Numbered from the stretch's first letter, positions 1-9,347 are shown. The stretch is 64,000 nt of DNA from Gordonia bronchialis DSM 43247 (GCF_000024785.1 NC_013441.1:2232001-2296000); one strand, 5' to 3'. The notes: generated from the sequence alone by a model not told the origin. A program made the numbers and translations.

Positions 1-201
1 GTCGAGCAGGCCGGCGGCCCGGCGATGGGTCCGCACGGGTTGCGGCACAGCGCCGCGACCCACCTGCTCGAAGGTGGGGCGGACCTGCGCGTCGTGCAGG
101 AACTTCTCGGGCACAGCTCACTTGCGACCACCCAGATCTACACGCATGTCAGCGTGGAACGGCTACGGGCGGTACACAATCAGGCTCACCCGCGGGCGTG
201 A
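1..201 (+). CDS. xerC: Tyrosine recombinase XerC, C-terminal fragment
   Basis: The first 66 codons read as the C-terminal end of a phage-type integrase; the gene begins before the window. The motif [15 protein letters not shown] supplies the catalytic H-x-x-R, LLGHSS holds the third catalytic His, and TQIYTHV carries the nucleophilic Tyr. XerC with XerD resolves chromosome dimers at dif during division. A xerC gene next to an M23 peptidase and rpsB matches the mycobacterial order, which favours XerC over a mobile integrase. The stop is TGA at 199-201. It converges on the peptidase gene, with only 28 bases between them. Confidence 0.9.
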   Translation, partial: VEQAGGPAMGPHGLRHSAATHLLEGGADLRVVQELLGHSSLATTQIYTHVSVERLRAVHNQAHPRA

Positions 202-229
202 GGGTACCCGCGGCGCAGGCCGGGGGAGT

Positions 230-826
230 TCAGGCCGGTTCATCGATCGGTTTGAGCCGTACCCGGACCGCGCCGATCAGCCCGAGCGGGTCCAGATAGC
301 GCGCCGAGCGACCGGCGCCCACACGTGCGCCCCAGTGCAGGCAGGTCGCCACCGGACACCCGGGATGGCCGGTCACCAGGGTGCCGATCCGCTGGCCCCG
401 GCGCACGTGGTCGCCATCGGCGACCGTCGGACGAACCGGCTCGTAGGTGGTGATCACCCCGTCGGCATGCTGAATCGACACGACCGTGCGCCCCGCGACG
501 TCACCGGCGAAGCGCACGGTACCGCTGCCCGCGGCCAGGACGGCGACACCCGGACCGCCGGCGAGGTCGACCCCGCGGTGACCCGGCTGCCAGCGGCGTT
601 CCGGATTCTCGAAGGCGCGCACCACGGTGGGCCGCGGGGCGAGCGGAACCGAATAGCGCTCGGCCGTGGCCATCGCGACCGGGGCCATGACCACGGCCGG
701 AACCGCCCACAGCAGCGCGACGGTGATCAGGAGCTCGACGACGGTGCTCTGCAACCATCGGCGTAGCCACCGGGGGTGCACACCGGACGAGCGCAACGTC
801 GTGATCGGTCCGAGCGGGGTCATCAT
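230..826 (-). CDS. M23 family metallopeptidase, membrane-anchored
   Basis: This 198-residue protein has an N-terminal hydrophobic segment at about residues 29-50 (signal or anchor) and a C-terminal peptidase-M23/LytM domain. HRGVDLAGG holds the zinc-binding His and Asp. The usual HxH motif before the final strand reads C-L-H-W-G here, so its first His is replaced by Cys. The family cleaves peptidoglycan cross-bridges or acts as a non-catalytic activator of other hydrolases. It has the same neighbours as Rv2891 of M. tuberculosis. The start is ATG at 826 or 823, with no clear ribosome binding site. Confidence 0.85.
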   Translation of the reverse strand: MMTPLGPITTLRSSGVHPRWLRRWLQSTVVELLITVALLWAVPAVVMAPVAMATAERYSVPLAPRPTVVRAFENPERRWQPGHRGVDLAGGPGVAVLAAGSGTVRFAGDVAGRTVVSIQHADGVITTYEPVRPTVADGDHVRRGQRIGTLVTGHPGCPVATCLHWGARVGAGRSARYLDPLGLIGAVRVRLKPIDEPA

Positions 827-874
827 ACCGGTTTAGACGCACGTCGCCGGCATCCGGATCCGTCCGTCGGCGTT

Positions 875-904
875 TTGGTTTTCACCGGCTGACCGGCGTA
901 AAGT
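875..904 (+). promoter_or_regulatory. Candidate promoter of rpsB-tsf
   Basis: TTGGTT at 875-880 and TAAAGT at 899-904, 18 bases apart, fit a sigma-70/SigA-type promoter. It would give a 5' leader of about 170 bases before rpsB. The call rests on the hexamers and position only. Confidence 0.4.
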
Positions 905-912
905 CGGGGCCG

Positions 913-1055
913 CACCTCATCGGCTTCGGTGAGGTGACTTCGCGCGCCTGAAACGCGCACCGCGAACACACCGAGTGAGCAGTCCCGGCCCGGGTTCGTC
1001 CCGGGTGGGTGTCACCGGTCTCAGGCGCCAGGGTCGATCACCGCCGGTGATCGAC
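913..1055 (+). promoter_or_regulatory. Structured 5' leader of rpsB (three hairpins)
   Basis: Three stem-loops lie between the candidate promoter and rpsB. The first pairs 913-919 with 930-936 (7 bp). The second pairs 989-994 with 1000-1005 (6 bp, CCCGGG arms). The third is a perfect 10-bp stem, 1033-1042 with 1046-1055, ending 14 bases before the AAAGGA ribosome binding site. Ribosomal protein operons are often controlled by the encoded protein binding its own leader. S2 autoregulation here is inference. Confidence 0.4.
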
Positions 1056-1081
1056 GTCAACTGCACACAAAGGAATGACTC

Positions 1082-1900
1082 ATGGCTGTTGTGACCATGA
1101 AGCAGCTGCTCGACAGCGGCGCACACTTCGGGCATCAGACCCGCCGTTGGAACCCGAAGATGAAGCGATTCATCTTCACCGACCGCAACGGCATCTACAT
1201 CATCGACCTGCAGCAGACGCTGACCTACATCGACAAGGCGTACGAATTCGTCAAGGAGACCGTCGCCCACGGCGGCACCATCCTGTTCGTCGGCACCAAG
1301 AAGCAGGCCCAGGAATCCATCGCCGGTGAGGCCACCCGCGTCGGCATGCCGTATGTCAATCAGCGTTGGCTCGGCGGCATGCTCACCAACTTCTCCACCG
1401 TCCACAAGCGTCTGCAGCGTCTCAAGGAACTCGAGACCATGGAGCAGACCGGTGGCTTCGAGGGTCGCACCAAGAAGGAAATCCTGATGCTGACCCGCGA
1501 GAAGAACAAGCTCGAGCGGACCCTCGGCGGTATCCGCGACATGGCCAAGGTGCCGTCCGCGGTGTGGGTCGTCGACACCAACAAAGAGCACATCGCCGTC
1601 GGCGAGGCCCGCAAGCTGGGCATCCCGGTCATCGCGATCCTCGACACCAACTGCGATCCCGACCTCGTCGACTACCCGATCCCGGGCAACGACGACGCGA
1701 TCCGCAGCGCCGCCCTGCTCACCCGCGTGGTGGCCTCGGCGGTCGCCGAAGGTGTGCAGGCCCGCGCCGGCCAGGCGTCCGACGACTCCAAGCCGGAGGC
1801 CGGGGGCGGCGAGCCGCTCGCCGAGTGGGAGCAGGAGTTGCTGACCCAGGCCGCGGCGCCCGCGGGCGACGCCGGCACGGAGTCGACCCCCGCTCAGTAG
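1082..1900 (+). CDS. rpsB: 30S ribosomal protein S2
   Basis: This 272-residue protein carries standard S2 features, including [22 protein letters not shown] at the N-terminus and the central [15 protein letters not shown] segment. The acidic, Ala-rich tail is typical of actinobacterial S2. S2 sits on the back of the small subunit and helps recruit S1 and mRNA. The ATG at 1082 follows AAAGGA at 1070-1075. It is the first gene of the rpsB-tsf operon, with 53 bases to tsf. Confidence 0.98.
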   Translation: MAVVTMKQLLDSGAHFGHQTRRWNPKMKRFIFTDRNGIYIIDLQQTLTYIDKAYEFVKETVAHGGTILFVGTKKQAQESIAGEATRVGMPYVNQRWLGGMLTNFSTVHKRLQRLKELETMEQTGGFEGRTKKEILMLTREKNKLERTLGGIRDMAKVPSAVWVVDTNKEHIAVGEARKLGIPVIAILDTNCDPDLVDYPIPGNDDAIRSAALLTRVVASAVAEGVQARAGQASDDSKPEAGGGEPLAEWEQELLTQAAAPAGDAGTESTPAQ

Positions 1901-1953
1901 TCGCCCGCGACCGAACAGCACACCACTTTCTCTGACAAGGAGGCTCGCCGACG

Positions 1954-2778
1954 ATGGCGAACTACACCGCAGCCGATGTGAAGCGACTTCGCGAACTCAC
2001 CGGCGCTGGAATGCTGGACTGCAAGAACGCGCTGGCCAACAACGACGGCGACTTCGACAAGGCCGTCGAGGAACTGCGCATCAAGGGTGCCAAGGACGTC
2101 GGCAAGCGTGCCGAGCGGTCGACGGCCGAAGGTCTCGTGGCCGCCAAGGACGGCGCGCTCGTCGAGATCAACTCGGAGACCGACTTCGTCGCCAAGAACG
2201 CCGAGTTCCAGGCGCTCGCCGATCAGATCGTCGAGGCCGCCGCGGTGGCCAAGACCAACGATGTCGACGAGCTGAAGAAGGCTCCGCTCGGTTCCGGCAC
2301 CGTCGATGAGGCGGTTGCCGCGCTGTCGGCCAAGATCGGCGAGAAGCTCGAACTGCGCCGGGTGGCGTACTTCGACGGCCCGGTCGCGGTCTACCTGCAC
2401 AAGCGGGCGTCGGATCTGCCGCCCGCCGTGGGCGTGCTGGTGTCCTACTCGGGTGACGGCGATGCCGCAGCGGAGGCCGCTCGCGGCGCCGCGATGCAGG
2501 TCGCCGCGCTCAAGGCCCGTTACGCGACCCGCGAGGAGGTGCCGGCCGACGTCGTCGAGAACGAACGCCGCATCGCCGAGCAGACCGCCAAGGAAGAGGG
2601 CAAGCCGGAGAAGGCTCTCCCGAAGATCGTGGAAGGCCGCGTGAACGGCTTCTACAAGGACGTCGTCCTTCTCGACCAGCCGTCGGTCCAGGACTCCAAG
2701 AAGACCGTCAAGGCGCTGCTCGACGAGGCCGGAGCGACCGTCGACGGATTCGTCCGGTTCGAGGTCGGCCAGGCCTGA
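1954..2778 (+). CDS. tsf: Translation elongation factor Ts
   Basis: This 274-residue nucleotide exchange factor recycles EF-Tu from its GDP form. The N-terminal UBA-like segment, roughly residues 1-45, contains the hallmark [15 protein letters not shown]. The [10 protein letters not shown] motif, which contacts EF-Tu, follows at about residues 75-84. The ATG at 1954 is preceded by a perfect AAGGAGG at 1937-1943. It is cotranscribed with rpsB and ends just before a strong hairpin. Confidence 0.98.
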   Translation: MANYTAADVKRLRELTGAGMLDCKNALANNDGDFDKAVEELRIKGAKDVGKRAERSTAEGLVAAKDGALVEINSETDFVAKNAEFQALADQIVEAAAVAKTNDVDELKKAPLGSGTVDEAVAALSAKIGEKLELRRVAYFDGPVAVYLHKRASDLPPAVGVLVSYSGDGDAAAEAARGAAMQVAALKARYATREEVPADVVENERRIAEQTAKEEGKPEKALPKIVEGRVNGFYKDVVLLDQPSVQDSKKTVKALLDEAGATVDGFVRFEVGQA

Positions 2779-2794
2779 TCGGCCACCCACCGAC

Positions 2795-2837
2795 AAGCGA
2801 CCCCGCATCACCCGAGGTGATGCGGGGTCGCTTGGTT
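2795..2837 (+). terminator. Terminator after rpsB-tsf
   Basis: A perfect 18-bp stem pairs 2795-2812 with 2816-2833 across a 3-base loop, followed by a short T-containing stretch. It lies between convergent transcripts, so it may stop both. Confidence 0.8.
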
Positions 2838-2874
2838 TCGGTCGCACGCGCCGGGTTCGGTCCGCCCGCAGAGC

Positions 2875-4602
2875 TCAGCCCGCCGTCGGCGGTCTGGTTC
2901 GCGTCATGCTCAGCGCGAGAACCGCGATCACTGCGGTGGCGCCGGCCAGGGCCCAGAGGGTCGTGCGAAAGGCGCTGAGAAAAGTGCGTGCGGCCACCGA
3001 GCGGCCGGCGGCATGGAGTTGATCTCGCGCCTCGTGTGCGATTCTCGCGGCCACAGCAGACTCGCCGGCGGGTGATTCACCGGTATTCGAGTTGCCGGCG
3101 TCCGGGGCCACCGCATCCCGGGGCCGGCCGGTCGGGATGGGCCGAGGTGAGCTGCGCGGTCGCGCAGTCGGCGAACCGCGCGCCGACGGCACCGCGGAAC
3201 ATCGGATCGACTGACGAATTGTTCAGGGACACAGCGAGTTCGGCGGTCGTGGTCGATACCGCGGGAGCCGCCTGGGCGGACACCTGGGTGAAGAAGAACA
3301 GCGTCACCACGGCGAGGCCGATGGATGCGCCGATCTGCTGCACCGTGGGCACACACCCCGAGGCGGAGCCCATGTTCGGCTCGGAGGTACCCGACAGAAT
3401 CGCCGCTTGCAGCGGGGCGACGAACAGGCCGGTGCCGATTCCGCCGAGTACGGAGGGGGCGATCACCATCGGGAACGACATGGTCGCGGTCTGCGGGTCC
3501 AGTGTCATCGCGAGCCAGGCAAAACCGAGCGCGGTGCCCAGTGCCCGGCACTCAGGGTCGGACCGGGACCGACACGCGTGACGAGGAACGGCGAGAGCAG
3601 CGAACCGACGGCCGCGCCGACGGCGAACGGGAGCATCAGCAGACCGGTGTGCAATGGCGAGAAGCCCAGACCGAATTGCGTGGAGACCGACACGGTGAAG
3701 AAGAATCCCGCGAACACGCTGAAGAACAGCAGTGACAGCACCAGCCCGGTGGTGAACCGGCGCGAGGTGAACAGATCCAATCGCAGCATCGGCGTCCCGC
3801 CGCGTGCCGCGACGCGATGTTCCACAAGGACGAACGCCGACAACGCCACCCCGGACGACGCCATCATCGCCCAGAGGTGCCATCCCCAGCCCTGCTCGCG
3901 CCCGACGGCCAGCGGGTACAGGAGCAGGAACAACCCTGCCGTCGAGAGAGCGGCGCCGATCAGATCAGGGGCAGCCGGGTCGGTGACCCGCAGCTCGGGC
4001 AGCCGCCGGCCGGCGAGGATGCACGCGATCATCCCGAGCGGCACGTTGACGAAGAAGATCGTCCGCCATCCCCAGCCCAGCAGGTCGGCGCTGATCAGCA
4101 AGCCTCCGACGAGCGGTCCGAGGATCGCGGCCAGTCCGGCGACCGCACCGTAGATTCCGAAGACGACGCCGTGGCGGGAGCGATCGAACAGTCCGGCGAC
4201 GAGCGCGAGCGTCTGCGCCGACATCAGGGCGGCGCTCACCCCCTGCGCGGCACGCCATCCGATCAGCTCGACCGGCGATTGCGCGAGGCCGCACAGCGCC
4301 GAGGTCACCACGAAGGCGATCATGGCGATCAGGAACAACCGACGACGCCCGAACCTGCCACCCAGGCTCGCCCCGATGAGAAGCGTGCACGCGAAGGCCA
4401 GCGTGTACACGCTGAGCACGAACAGCTGCTCAGCGGTGGAGGCGCCCAACTCGGTGGTGAGGCCGGGGAGCGCGATGTTGACGATGGTGGTGTCGAGCAT
4501 CTGCATGAACACCCCGAGCAGGCAGCCGAGAAACGGCGTCCAGGCCGATCCCGCGATCGCCACCGGAGCGGCCGCTCCGGACGAGGTGTCGACGCTGCTC
4601 AT
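2875..4602 (-). pseudogene. DHA2-type MFS exporter, two frameshifts
   Basis: The reading frame begins at ATG 4602 (MSSVDTSSGAAAPVAI) and encodes a 14-helix drug:H+ antiporter-2 type transporter with MLDTTIVNIALPGL in helix 1 and GGRFGRRR in the first cytosolic loop. It is interrupted twice. Near 3549-3556 one base is missing from a G run; restoring it joins PTLSAG to ALGTALGFAW. Near 3116-3122 one base is extra in a C/G run; removing it joins HPDRPAP to DAVAPDAG. The two changes together would give a 575-residue protein ending in a helix at TTLWALAGATAVIAVLAL. The start overlaps the stop of the upstream acyltransferase gene by ATGA, so the pair is a coupled operon. The frameshifts are either decay or base-calling errors. 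Confidence 0.75.
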
Positions 4603-6009
4603 CCGGTCAGGGCAGGAGTTGCGGGGGTGTGATCTCCGTGGGTCGCGACGTCGGTCAGGATCTCGATGAACCGCTCGGCGTATGTGCGCACCGATGAATG
4701 TGCGATCTCGGTGTCGGGGTAGAGGTAGGTGAGTGAGGTGACGTCGTTGAAGCGGTTCACCCACATGAAGACCTCCTCGCTGCTGCCGCGGTTGCCGTAC
4801 AGGCACCCGTTGATCGCGTCGAACATGTCCACGCCCGGCAGCTTGCGGACGTCGACGTAGGAGATCATCGGCACCGACCAGCCGGCAGGGATGTGCACGT
4901 CGTCGGCCGGCGTGAGGAGTTCGGCCACCCGGTGCAGGGAGACATCGGTGAGCTCCTTGCCTGCCTCGTAACTCGTCGCGGCCTCGCGCAGCGCCGAGGT
5001 GAAGGTGGTCCGGTCGTCGATGGTCACCGGCACCGGGATCAGACTCGTGAACCAGCCGACCGAGTTCAGCTCGGGACCGGGCGCCCGGGTGCTCTTCGGG
5101 GTCATCCCGAGATAGCCGGTGGCGGAGGTGAGTTCGTGATAGGTGAGGGCCGCGACCGCCATCAGCCCGGCGGTGACGTTGGCGCCCTGGGAGCGGCAGA
5201 CCTGCTCGAAGGCCAGCGCTGAGGTCTCGTCGCACACCGTCGTCGAGAAGTGTGCGCTGCGGGTATGACCTGCGGTGTCGCCGCCGAGCGGGAGCGGGAA
5301 CCGCGGGAGGTGGCCGCCGTGCGCGGTGAGCAACTCGATCCAGCGTTCGACCTCCGGGGAATGTCGATCCAGGGCGCGAGACACCGCGCGTTCGCGTTCG
5401 CAGTACCCGAGATAGCTGCCCACCTCGGGCAGCGGATTGTCCATCCCGAACGCCTCGTTCATGTACAGCGTCACGAGTTCGACGCACGACAGCGCCTGGG
5501 AGATGCCGTCGGTGTTGAGGTGGTCGACCGCGCCGTAGAGAGTGAACCGTCGTCGGTCTCGATGGCGCCGAAGGTGAAACAGTCCCAGTCGAAGGGGCCC
5601 GGTGTCTGCGCCTGGACATGGGCGCGGATCTCGGCGGGGTCGGCGTAATCTCCGTGCTGCTGCGGGCGAAACTCGATGACCTCGGGGTCGACGATGTGCC
5701 GGACGATCGCACCGTCGTCATCGGCGCGGAACCAGGTCCAGAAGGTGTCATGCCGCCGGACGAATGCCGTCACCGCGCGGGTGAGCGCATCGACGTCGAG
5801 CGGGGCCTGGAAATCGAAGCCTCCAGGCACAGACGGGAGAATCGGAACTGTGCGTCGGTGTTGCGCAGATACTCCTCCTGTTGGTGCGACGGTGGGATGG
5901 AACTGACCGGCGCTTGGCGCCCTTGGGCTTTCGCTTCGGGTGACATCGTCCAGCTGGTCAATCGACCGGGACGCGGGTTCCACTCCTCGATGAGTCCGAA
6001 ACTGACCAT
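4599..6009 (-). pseudogene. Pap-type condensation-domain acyltransferase, two frameshifts
   Basis: The N-terminus (MVSFGLIEEWNPRPGRLTSW) is typical of actinobacterial polyketide-associated (Pap) acyltransferases, which esterify trehalose or other glycolipids and long-chain diols. The catalytic motif appears as DHLNTDG: the second, catalytic His and the DG are present, while the first His of HHxxxDG is Asp. C-terminal motifs include NSVGWFTSLIPV. Two single bases are missing, near 5826-5828 (joining RFSRL to PGGFDFQAPL) and near 5545-5546 (joining ETDDG to FTLYGAVDHL). Restoring both gives about 470 residues, the normal size. The ATG at 6009 has GAGG upstream. It is coupled to the MFS exporter, which suggests joint synthesis and export of an acylated lipid (inference). 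Confidence 0.75.
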
Positions 6010-6426
6010 GCGCCTACCTCGATTTGTCAAAGTTGTTGCACAGCGGATATTTCCGCCGGCTCTGATCGCGGATCTGCTCTCGGTGAACACTCTCCGAGAG
6101 GGCGATGCGGGCTTGCCGCTGCCGGGTTGCGCTACGGTAACCTAAGCTGGACCGCAACAGGTTTCGGCAAGTTTTCTCATCGAAAAGCGTTGGAAAGCAA
6201 CCATTTATATGGTCAATCGACCAACTGGGTGCTCCAGTGAGCTGGTGGTTGACCCCGTCGACGAGGTGCGGCACACTCTCCCCATCGCGGGGGTGATACT
6301 CAATCGGATTCTGGGGGAAGAGCAGTGCGCGACAACGTGTCGAACTCGGGTGAATCAAATCCTCGCGCAACGGGTCATGGTCGTTTGTCCCACTGACGAT
6401 CGACGATCCTCGGATGTGTCTCGGGG
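6010..6426. other. Intergenic region between divergent lipid genes
   Basis: These 417 bases separate the Pap gene (minus) from the mycolyltransferase gene (plus), and base composition is visibly less GC-rich than the surroundings. They hold an IdeR-like site (6127-6145) and a minus-strand TATAAA near 6203-6208. The exact 13-mer at 6210-6222 is also present at 5955-5967. No convincing gene was seen; the open frames here have no family features. Confidence 0.5.
6127..6145 (-). promoter_or_regulatory. Candidate IdeR/DtxR-type iron box
   Basis: On the minus strand this reads TTAGGTTACCGTAGCGCAA. It matches the IdeR consensus TTAGGTTAGGCTAACCTAA at about 13-14 of 19 positions, with a perfect left half TTAGGTTA. 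The half-site contains a TAGGTT hexamer that could be the -10 of the Pap-MFS operon, the usual arrangement for IdeR repression. The right half is poor, so this is a weak candidate. Confidence 0.3.
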
Positions 6427-7376
6427 GTGCTGCTGTTGTGTATTACAGTTCCCGGCAACGCATTTGGTGACAACTCCGTTCGAATAGAATCGGAACACGT
6501 TGTCTCGCAACGAGAGTTGATACTGTCGGTTCATTCGGCGGCGATGGGCAAGGCGATCGAGGTTCGGGTCATCCCGGCCGTCGGTGGCCGGTCGGCACCC
6601 ACCCTGTACCTGCTCAATGGCGCCGCCGGTGGCGAGGGTGCCAGTAGCTGGTTCGACCAGACCGACATTCGGTCGTACTTCGCGCGGGAGAACGTCAACG
6701 TGGTCGTCCCCATGGGCGGCGCCGCGAGCTACTTCGCCGACTGGCGTCGAGCGGATCCCGTTCTCGGGGTGCAGAAGTGGGCAACCTTTCTGTCCCAGGA
6801 ACTGCCGCGGGTCATCGATCGCCGGTTCGACGCCAACGGCCGCAACGCGATTGCCGGTATCTCGATGGCCGGCACGTCGGTCTTCCAGTTGTCGATGCGT
6901 GCGCCGTCGCTCTATCGCGCCATCGGGTCGTTCAGTGGGTGCGCGCAGACGAGTGACCCGGTGGGCCAAGCCGTGGTGCGACTGGTCGTCGAAGGCCGCG
7001 GCGGTGGCAACACGATGAACATGTGGGGTCCGCCCACGGATACCGCCTGGCGCCGCAACGATCCACTACTGCACATCGACCAGTTCCGTGGCAAGGCCGT
7101 CTACGTGTCCAACGGCACCGGCTCGCCCGGTCGATACGACACCCTCGATGGCCCCGGTATCGACGGCAACACCAGCAAACTCGCCGAGCAGATCGCGGTG
7201 GGGCGGTCATCGAGCGGGCGACCCTGGCCTGCACGATCACCCTGCGGCAGAGCATGATCGCCCACGGCATCCCGGCGACCTTCCACCTCTACCAGGGCGG
7301 AACGCACGCCTGGCCGTACTGGCAGGACGAACTGCACCGAGCATGGCCTGAGTTCCGCACCGCGCTCGGGGCGTGA
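6427..7376 (+). pseudogene. Antigen-85-like mycolyltransferase/esterase, one frameshift
   Basis: This is an alpha/beta hydrolase of the FbpA/Ag85 family, which transfers mycolic acids to trehalose and arabinogalactan outside the membrane. LYLLNGAAGG, NVVVPMGGAASYFADW and the nucleophile elbow GISMAG are all present. The catalytic His lies in GGTHAWPYWQDEL near the end. The frame breaks near 7199-7204, where one G is missing from a run; restoring it joins EQIAVG to AVIERATLACTI and gives about 316 residues. The GTG start at 6427 leaves only about 15 residues before the mature protein. That is too short for a full signal peptide, so the N-terminus may also be damaged or start upstream. Confidence 0.7.
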
Positions 7377-7418
7377 CGGGGTGACCTGCACGATCTCATG
7401 ACCCGTGTGCCCTAACAG

Positions 7419-7450
7419 CAGACCGCAACGGCAGACCGCAACGGCAGACG
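7419..7450. repeat. 13-bp tandem repeat upstream of gpgS
   Basis: CAGACCGCAACGG is repeated exactly at 7419-7431 and 7432-7444, with a partial third copy to 7450. It lies 21 bases before the gpgS start and just before its ribosome binding site. Confidence 0.7.
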
Positions 7451-7470
7451 ACCAACAGAGAGGCCGATAC

Positions 7471-8421
7471 ATGACCATCGCCGCGATGTCGGGATCTGCG
7501 ACCTGGCTCGAATCCAACACGTGGGATCACCCGGCGTGGACGGTGGACGAGTTGTGCGCACTCAAGCGCGGCCGGCGGGTGTCGGTGGTCCTGCCGGCGC
7601 TCGACGAGGAGGAGACCGTCGGGTCGGTGGTGTCGAGCATCATGGGCCACGTCGGCTCGCTGGTCGACGAGATCGTGGTGGTGGACTCGGGTTCACGGGA
7701 TGCGACGATCACGCGAGCACGGGCCGCCGGTGCGCGTGTCGTGACCCGGGAGTCGGCCCTGCCGAAGGTGGCCGTCCGGCCGGGAAAGGGCGAGGTGCTG
7801 TGGCGGTCACTCGCCGTCACCTCGGGTGACGTCGTCGCCTTCGTCGACAGCGATCTGATCGACCCCGACCCGATGTACGTTCCCCGTCTGATCGGTCCGC
7901 TGCTGCGGGATCGGGCGCTGCAGTTGGTGAAGGGCTACTACCAGCGGCCGCTGACCGGCTCCCACGGCGAGGACGCGCTGGGCGGCGGTCGCGTCACCGA
8001 GCTTCTCGTCCGGCCCCTCGTGGCGGCGCTGCGACCCGAACTCGGTGGGGTCATCCAGCCGCTGGCGGGTGAGTACGCCGGCACCCGCGAACTGCTGACC
8101 TCGATTCCGTTCGCACCGGGGTACGGGGTCGAGATCGGATTGCTCATCGACACGGTGAACAGAAGCGGGATCGATGCGGTCGGTCAGGTGGATCTCGGTG
8201 TGCGCCGCCACCGCAACCGGCCGATCCACGAACTCGGCGTGATGTCCCGGCAGATCGTCGCGACATTGCTGGACCGGCTGGGGATCGGCGATTCGGGTGA
8301 ACCGCTGACACAGTTCCGGCTGCACGAGCAGGGCATGACACTGCAGCGCACCTACCCGGTTCTCGACGACCGTCCGCCGATCCGGCAGATCGTCACCGAT
8401 CTGGTGGCCTCTTCGCGCTGA
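7471..8421 (+). CDS. gpgS: Glucosyl-3-phosphoglycerate synthase
   Basis: This 316-residue GT-A fold glycosyltransferase (family GT81) joins glucose from a nucleotide sugar to 3-phosphoglycerate. That is the first step toward methylglucose lipopolysaccharides, which modulate fatty-acid and mycolate synthesis. VVLPALDEEETVGSVV forms the nucleotide-binding start, VVDSGSRDAT follows, and VDSDLIDPDP contains the metal-binding DxD-like motif. PLAGEYAGTREL is also typical of GpgS. The ATG at 7471 follows AGAGAGG at 7457-7463. It is a single gene before the pyrH promoter. Confidence 0.92.
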   Translation: MTIAAMSGSATWLESNTWDHPAWTVDELCALKRGRRVSVVLPALDEEETVGSVVSSIMGHVGSLVDEIVVVDSGSRDATITRARAAGARVVTRESALPKVAVRPGKGEVLWRSLAVTSGDVVAFVDSDLIDPDPMYVPRLIGPLLRDRALQLVKGYYQRPLTGSHGEDALGGGRVTELLVRPLVAALRPELGGVIQPLAGEYAGTRELLTSIPFAPGYGVEIGLLIDTVNRSGIDAVGQVDLGVRRHRNRPIHELGVMSRQIVATLLDRLGIGDSGEPLTQFRLHEQGMTLQRTYPVLDDRPPIRQIVTDLVASSR

Positions 8422-8571
8422 TCGCGGGGACTCGCCTGCGGGTGTCCCACCAGTGACCGTCGTCCGCCGACTCCCGATCGATGTGCTCCGTGAATGACGC
8501 CGTGTGCTGCGCGGTTCGTCGATCGTGCACCGTTTGGCCATGCACTCCCCGGAAGTGTTCACCCGGGGACA

Positions 8572-8577
8572 TAAGAT
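8572..8577 (+). promoter_or_regulatory. Candidate -10 box for pyrH-frr-cdsA
   Basis: TAAGAT lies 30 bases before the pyrH start and would give a leader of about 23 bases containing the ribosome binding site. No good -35 is visible. Confidence 0.35.
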
Positions 8578-8606
8578 GTGAGCGGACCCGACCAGTGAGG
8601 ATGTTG

Positions 8607-9347
8607 ATGAGCGAGATCCCCGAGCCGCAGCCGTCGAAACGCCCCGGCTACAGCCGAGTGCTTCTCAAGCTGGGCGGCGAGATGTTCGGTGGCGGGGGGG
8701 TCGGTCTGGACCCCGATGTGGTCGCCACCGTCGCTGATCAGATCGGTGAGGTTGTCGCGACCGGCGTGCAGATTGCCGTCGTCATCGGCGGCGGGAACTT
8801 CTTCCGGGGCGCCGAACTGCAGCAACGCGGCCTCGACCGGGCCCGCTCGGATTACATGGGCATGCTCGGGACCGTGATGAACTGCCTGGCCCTGCAGGAC
8901 TTCCTGGAGAAGCGGGGCGTGACCACGCGTGTGCAGACCGCCATCACGATGGGTCAGGTGGCCGAGCCGTACCTGCCCCTGCGGGCGCAGCGGCATCTGG
9001 AGAAGGGGCGCGTGGTGATCTTCGGCGCCGGAATGGGTATGCCGTACTTCTCCACCGACACCACCGCGGCCCAACGGGCACTTGAGATCAAGGCGGAGGT
9101 GGTGCTGATGGCCAAGGCGGTCGACGGCGTGTACAGCGCCGACCCCCGGATCGACCCGGACGCGACGCTCTACACCGAGATCTCCCACCGCGAAGCGTTG
9201 GACAAGGAACTCAAGGTGGCCGACGCGACCGCCTTCAGTCTGTGTATGGACAACAAGATGCCGATGCTGGTGTTCAATCTCTTGGAGCAGGGAAACATCG
9301 CCCGCGCGGTCGCGGGCGATCGGATCGGGACCCTGGTGCGCACCTGA
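8607..9347 (+). CDS. pyrH: Uridylate kinase (UMP kinase)
   Basis: This 246-residue hexameric bacterial UMP kinase phosphorylates UMP to [15 protein letters not shown] and [10 protein letters not shown] bind substrates. The segment [16 protein letters not shown] and the C-terminal [15 protein letters not shown] are family signatures. The ATG at 8607 was chosen because AGTGAGG ends 6 bases before it; an ATG at 8601 is in frame but too close. The order pyrH-frr is conserved in bacteria. Confidence 0.96.
   Translation: MSEIPEPQPSKRPGYSRVLLKLGGEMFGGGGVGLDPDVVATVADQIGEVVATGVQIAVVIGGGNFFRGAELQQRGLDRARSDYMGMLGTVMNCLALQDFLEKRGVTTRVQTAITMGQVAEPYLPLRAQRHLEKGRVVIFGAGMGMPYFSTDTTAAQRALEIKAEVVLMAKAVDGVYSADPRIDPDATLYTEISHREALDKELKVADATAFSLCMDNKMPMLVFNLLEQGNIARAVAGDRIGTLVRT

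Noticed and set aside
1..201. The integrase end considered as a prophage or integrative element
   Set aside because: Neighbouring housekeeping genes and conserved order fit chromosomal XerC. No attachment site, tRNA or phage genes are visible.
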